From JABDOU01 sp041609995 (lineage in GTDB: Bacteria > Actinomycetota > Acidimicrobiia > Spongiisociales > SHLN01), in contig JBFIPU010000060.1 in NCBI GenBank assembly GCA_041609995.1, positions 1-16,337 on the forward strand: a stretch of 16,337 bases of DNA. Direction: 5' to 3'. The first letter of the stretch is position 1. Every line of letters starts with the position of its first letter. This document shows, one piece after another, positions 13,368 to 16,337 of the stretch. Below the pieces are notes generated by a model. The model saw only the letters and a list, made by a program, of their open reading frames with translations, did not search any database and was not told the origin of the DNA. Made by a program: the position numbers and the translations under genes.

Positions 13368-13402
13368 CTTTCATGTGGTCGGATGGTCAGATGACCCCGC
13401 TC

Positions 13403-14254
13403 CTAGTACCGGTAGAAACCTTCGCCTGTTTTGCGCCCGAGCAGGCCGGCGTCGACCATGCGGCGTAGCAGTGGCGGAGCGGCGTAGAACGGATCGCCGA
13501 ACTCGGCGAACAGCACCTCCTGGACGAACAGCATTGTGTCGAGCCCGATGAAGTCGGCCAGCTCCAGCGGTCCCATCGGGTGGTTGGCACCCAACTTCAT
13601 GCCGCTGTCGATGTCTTCGGCGGAAGCAAAGCCCTCCTCGTACATCTTGATGGCGTTCACGATGTAGGGAACCAGTAGGTAGTTGACGATGAACCCGGCT
13701 CGGTCCTTGGACAGGATCATTTGCTTTCCCAGCTGCTCACCGAACGCCCGGGCGCGGGCGACCGTGTCCTCGGACGTCTTGAGCGACTGGACCAGCTCCA
13801 GGAGAGCCATCACCGGCACCGGATTGAAGAAGTGGGTACCTATCACCTTGTCCGGCCGGTTGGTGCGCGCCGCCAGCTTGATGATGGGGATCGAGCTCGT
13901 GTTCGAAGCGAGAATGGCGTTCGGGTCGGTCACGGACTCGTCGAGCTGCATGAAGAGCTCTTCCTTCAATGCCAGGTTCTCGACCACGGCCTCGATCACG
14001 AATTGGCGGTCGGCCAACTCGGCCAGGTCTGTTCCGAACCGCAGCCGGCCCAGCGCGGCGTCCGCTTCATCCTGACTGACCTTCTCTCGCGCCACCGCTC
14101 TATCGAGGCTGGACGAGATCCGCTCCTGTGATTTCTCTGCGATCTCCGGCAGCGCCTCGATGATGACCACGTCGATGCCGGCCTTGGCCGCCACCTCGCC
14201 GATGCCGCTTCCCATCTGGCCGCCCCCCACGATTCCGAGCCGGTCGACTGTCAT
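13403..14254 (-). CDS. hbd: 3-hydroxybutyryl-CoA (3-hydroxyacyl-CoA) dehydrogenase
   Basis: The 283-residue NAD-dependent enzyme interconverts 3-hydroxyacyl-CoA and 3-oxoacyl-CoA (beta-oxidation or C4 acid metabolism). The Rossmann motif is GIVGGGQMGSGI (7-18), and the acid E33 at the end of beta-2 favours NAD over NADP. Active-site elements are SNTSS (117-121), GTHFFNPVPVM with His141, Glu153 in LLELV, and Asn191 in GFIVNYLL. The C-terminal dimer/substrate domain has NHPMGPLELADFIGLDT and GRKTGEGFYRY. Length and ending match stand-alone FadB2/Hbd enzymes with no crotonase fused. Its ATG overlaps the VOC stop as ATGA, and it is the last gene of the fumC-VOC-hbd unit. Chain-length preference cannot be told from the sequence. 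Confidence 0.95.
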   Translation of the reverse strand: MTVDRLGIVGGGQMGSGIGEVAAKAGIDVVIIEALPEIAEKSQERISSSLDRAVAREKVSQDEADAALGRLRFGTDLAELADRQFVIEAVVENLALKEELFMQLDESVTDPNAILASNTSSIPIIKLAARTNRPDKVIGTHFFNPVPVMALLELVQSLKTSEDTVARARAFGEQLGKQMILSKDRAGFIVNYLLVPYIVNAIKMYEEGFASAEDIDSGMKLGANHPMGPLELADFIGLDTMLFVQEVLFAEFGDPFYAAPPLLRRMVDAGLLGRKTGEGFYRY

Positions 14255-14619
14255 TGGTCATCCTTTGGTTGTACGAAATGAATCAGGACCCCGGATGGGT
14301 CCCAGATGTGTGTGACGAAGGCATAACCCTGGTCGTGGATCGCTTTGGACTTCAAACCGAAGTCCTCGGCCACCTGGCCCGCCCGCGCCTCCCAGTGTTC
14401 GACGTCGTCGACGGTTACGTGGATCATGAAGTTCCACGCCCAGTCCTTGACGAAAAAGTCCTGCAGGTAGAACCGGTGGCCGGCCAGCTCTAGATCGGCC
14501 AGCGAGTTGTCGTCGGCCAGCCACAGCAGCTCCCATCCCAGGGCCTGATAGAAGTCCAGCGATCGGCGAAAATCCCGGGCCGGTACGAAGATTCGGACAT
14601 CCAACACGCCTTCAGCCAA
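14251..14619 (-). CDS. VOC (glyoxalase/bleomycin-resistance fold) family protein
   Basis: The 122-residue protein has one vicinal-oxygen-chelate module pair: DVRIFVPARDFRRSLDFYQA at the N-terminus and a second beta-alpha-beta unit with FMIHVTVDDVEHWEARAG and HIWDPSGVLIHFVQP. Possible metal ligands include His in MIHVTV and THIW and late acidic residues, but the set is not clear. Members range from glyoxalase I and acyl-CoA epimerases to resistance proteins. Here the Trp-rich middle (DFFVKDWAWNFM) is not one I can assign. It appears to start at TTG (14619), overlapping the fumC stop by 8 nt, with AGGGGCGG about 6 nt upstream. A GTG at 14607 is an alternative. It ends overlapping the dehydrogenase start. 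Position suggests a role in acyl-CoA or organic acid metabolism. Confidence 0.85.
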   Translation of the reverse strand: MAEGVLDVRIFVPARDFRRSLDFYQALGWELLWLADDNSLADLELAGHRFYLQDFFVKDWAWNFMIHVTVDDVEHWEARAGQVAEDFGLKSKAIHDQGYAFVTHIWDPSGVLIHFVQPKDDQ

Positions 14620-16003
14620 TGATTCCGCCCCTGGTCATCGCCTCGATGTCGAGGGCTGCCTCCAGCTCCGCCTCGCTGAGGTCGGTCAACTCGGCGGCCA
14701 CCTCGCGTACCCCTCGGCCCGACGCGAAAGCCTCTTTGGCGATCTTGGCTGCGGCGTCGTAGCCGATCTTGGGTGCCAGTGACGTGATGATGATGATCGA
14801 CCGCTCGACCAGCTCGGTGTTGCGCTTCTCGTCCGCCTCGATCCCGTCGATGCAGCGTTCCCGCAGCGTACTGGAAGCGGTAGCGAGGATGCCGATCGAT
14901 TCGAGGAGGTTGTGGGCCATCATCGGCATCATCACGTTCAGTTCGAAGTTGCCATTGGCGCCGCCCCAGGTGATGGCGGTGTCGTTGCCGATCACGTGTG
15001 CTGCCACCTGCATCATCATCTCCGGAATCACCGGGTTGACCTTGCCGGGCATGATCGAGGATCCGGGCTGAAGCGACGGGAGCCGGATCTCGGCAATTCC
15101 GGTCCGGGGTCCGGAGCTGAGCCACCGCAGGTCGTTGACGATCTTGAACAGTGATTGGGCCACCGTCTTCATCGCGCCGGAGGCGAACACCACGGCGTCT
15201 TTCGCCGCTTGGGCCTCGAAGTGGTTGTCGGCTTCTCGAAACGGGTAACCGGTCGCCTTGGCGATGCCTGCGATCGTGCGGGCGGCGAAGGAGGGCGGGG
15301 CATTCAGCCCGGTGCCGACCGCCGACCCTCCGAGGGCCAGCTCTTCCAGGCCGGGGAGCGTCGCCTTCACTCGGTCGCGTCCTTTGGTGATTTGGGCCGC
15401 GTAGCCCGAGAACTCCTGGCCGAGCGTCACCGGAGTTGCGTCCATCAGGTGGGTGCGACCGGATTTGACGATCCCGTCGAATTCCTCCGCCTTGGCCGTC
15501 AGCGAGGCCGCCAGCGCCTCCAGAGCGGGTAACAGGTCTTCCCGAATGGCGGCGACGGCGGCCATGTGGATGGCGGTGGGGATGACGTCGTTCGACGACT
15601 GGCCCTGGTTCACGTGGTCGTTGGGGTGGACCAACCGATCGCCTCCGAGCTCACCGCCCATGATCTGGGTTGCCCGGTTGGCGATCACCTCGTTGGCGTT
15701 CGTATTGGTGGAGGTGCCGGATCCGGTTTGAAAGATGTCGAGAACGAAATGATCGTCGAGGGCTCCGCTCATCACCTCGTCGGCGGCCTGGATGATGGCA
15801 TCGCCCTGTTCGGGCGTCACGACGCCGAGTTCTTTGTTCACCTGGGCCGCTTCCCGCTTCAGCAGTCCAAGAGCCCAGATGAAGCGCCGGCCGAACCGCA
15901 GATCGGAAATCGGGAAGTTTTCGACAGCCCGCTGGGTAGAGGCGCCATAGAGGGCGTCGTCCGGTACTTGAAGCTCACCCATGGAGTCCCGTTCGATCCT
16001 CAC
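14612..16003 (-). CDS. fumC: Class II fumarate hydratase (FumC)
   Basis: The 463-residue enzyme interconverts fumarate and L-malate in the TCA cycle and should be a cytosolic homotetramer free of Fe-S. Conserved segments seen are TGSGTSTNTNANEV (93-106), HPNDHVNQGQSSND (126-139), SGRTHLMDATP with H185 (181-191) and the superfamily signature GSSIMPGKVNP (314-324). The Gly at 320 separates fumarase from aspartase, which usually has MPAKVNP. Length is normal. The start is GTG with AAAGGA about 6 nt upstream; an in-frame ATG eight codons in (MGELQVP) is less likely. A TAGTGT box at 16039-16034 suggests a normal leader of about 24 nt. It heads an operon with the VOC and dehydrogenase genes. No other TCA gene is present nearby. 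Confidence 0.97.
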   Translation of the reverse strand: MRIERDSMGELQVPDDALYGASTQRAVENFPISDLRFGRRFIWALGLLKREAAQVNKELGVVTPEQGDAIIQAADEVMSGALDDHFVLDIFQTGSGTSTNTNANEVIANRATQIMGGELGGDRLVHPNDHVNQGQSSNDVIPTAIHMAAVAAIREDLLPALEALAASLTAKAEEFDGIVKSGRTHLMDATPVTLGQEFSGYAAQITKGRDRVKATLPGLEELALGGSAVGTGLNAPPSFAARTIAGIAKATGYPFREADNHFEAQAAKDAVVFASGAMKTVAQSLFKIVNDLRWLSSGPRTGIAEIRLPSLQPGSSIMPGKVNPVIPEMMMQVAAHVIGNDTAITWGGANGNFELNVMMPMMAHNLLESIGILATASSTLRERCIDGIEADEKRNTELVERSIIIITSLAPKIGYDAAAKIAKEAFASGRGVREVAAELTDLSEAELEAALDIEAMTRGGIIG

Positions 16004-16033
16004 GCAAGTCCTTTCACCGACCTGGTCCCTTCA

Positions 16034-16039
16034 ACACTA
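16034..16039 (-). promoter_or_regulatory. Candidate fumC -10 box
   Basis: TAGTGT on the minus strand, 30 nt before the GTG start, fits TANNNT and would give a leader of about 24 nt carrying the AAAGGA ribosome-binding site. No clear -35 is seen. Confidence 0.3.
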
Positions 16040-16144
16040 GATCCCAGCCGGAGATCTGGCGGGCCTCGGATCACGGGGGCGTGAAGATGTATTCGATCTT
16101 CGTCCCAAAGGCCTCAGGATGGTGCGCTCGTGGATTCCCGCTTG

Positions 16145-16157
16145 TAGGGTCGCGACC
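16145..16157 (+). promoter_or_regulatory. Leaderless-type promoter of the SDR gene
   Basis: TAGGGT (16145-16150) is followed by 7 nt (CGCGACC) and the ATG at 16158, with no Shine-Dalgarno. A TG precedes the box directly. Transcription would begin on or beside the start codon. Confidence 0.45.
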
Positions 16158-16337
16158 ATGGAACACACTGCCAGCACCCGACTCGACGGAAAGACCGTGA
16201 TCGTCACCGGCGGAAGCCGGGGGATCGGATTGGCGATCGCCCATGCCACCGCGGATGCCGGTGCCAATGTGGTGGTCGCCTCGCGCAAACAAGAGGGAGT
16301 GGATGCAGCTGCCGAGACGATCCGGGAGACGGGTGGC
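16158..16337 (+). CDS. Short-chain dehydrogenase/reductase, C-terminus cut by window edge
   Basis: Sixty residues are visible. After a short leader (MEHTASTRL) comes the SDR dinucleotide-binding motif DGKTVIVTGGSRGIGLAIA with TGxxxGIG at 17-24. The second beta strand, NVVVASRK, ends in Ser-Arg-Lys, suggesting NADP preference. The catalytic Ser-Tyr-Lys part lies outside the window, so the substrate cannot be judged. The gene is divergent from fumC across 154 nt of non-coding sequence. It is too short here to show as a complete gene, but the motif is unambiguous. Confidence 0.88.
   Translation, partial: MEHTASTRLDGKTVIVTGGSRGIGLAIAHATADAGANVVVASRKQEGVDAAAETIRETGG

Noticed and set aside
14254..14493. 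Plus-strand frame inside the VOC gene
   Set aside because: Antisense to a protein with clear VOC signatures; no independent support.
1..16337. tRNA, rRNA, CRISPR arrays, transposases, phage genes or toxin-antitoxin pairs
   Set aside because: None seen: no spaced direct repeats, no tRNA-like cloverleaf noticed, and no recognisable mobile-element protein. A tRNA or covariance-model scan was not possible here.

Overview
The window is GC-rich and densely packed, with frequent GTG/TTG starts, 4-nt start/stop overlaps, an actinobacterial-type principal-sigma-like factor and a sufD-Rieske-sufC gene order. Together these point to a high-GC actinobacterium, possibly an uncultured Acidimicrobiia-like lineage. 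That placement is inference from gene style and order; no rRNA or tRNA gene is visible to confirm it. I see no insertion sequence, prophage, CRISPR array or transfer-type gene. The content is housekeeping and physiology.

Layout. Positions 2-1269 (+): an Ala/Glu coiled-coil protein cut by the left edge, translationally coupled (TAATG) to a small membrane-anchored unknown. Positions 1266-2767 (-): a sigma-70 factor followed by an acidic protein of unknown family. Positions 2768-3084: a divergent control region with a palindrome, a consensus-like -35 and a tiny His-rich leader ORF. Positions 3085-5308 (+): a lipoprotein with two beta-sandwich repeats and a DUF4015-type (glycoside-hydrolase-like) barrel, overlapping a family 5 Fe-S uracil-DNA glycosylase. 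Positions 5305-7582 (-): sufD-Rieske-sufC in one overlapping operon, without sufB. Positions 7644-8075 (-) and 8184-9080 (+): a CBS-pair protein and a divergent CDF metal exporter. Positions 9276-13275: a glycine betaine/proline-type ABC importer, with ATPase and a double-length fused permease on the minus strand and the lipoprotein receptor divergent on the plus strand. Positions 13403-16003 (-): fumC, a VOC protein and a 3-hydroxyacyl-CoA dehydrogenase, each overlapping the next. Positions 16158-16337 (+): the N-terminus of an SDR cut by the right edge.

How it works together. The suf genes build Fe-S clusters, and the neighbouring UdgB and Rieske proteins are Fe-S proteins. The ABC system should import compatible solutes. 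The fumC operon belongs to central carbon and acyl-CoA metabolism. The clearest sequence-level signal beyond the genes is a recurring TANNNT box placed 6-7 nt (in two cases 8-9 nt) before the start codon of operon-head genes that lack a Shine-Dalgarno. This is the layout of leaderless mRNAs. I found no obviously new defence or mobile system. The most useful leads are the leaderless promoter set, the split suf locus, the fused permease, the His-rich leader ORF and the repeated 4-nt convergent stop overlaps.
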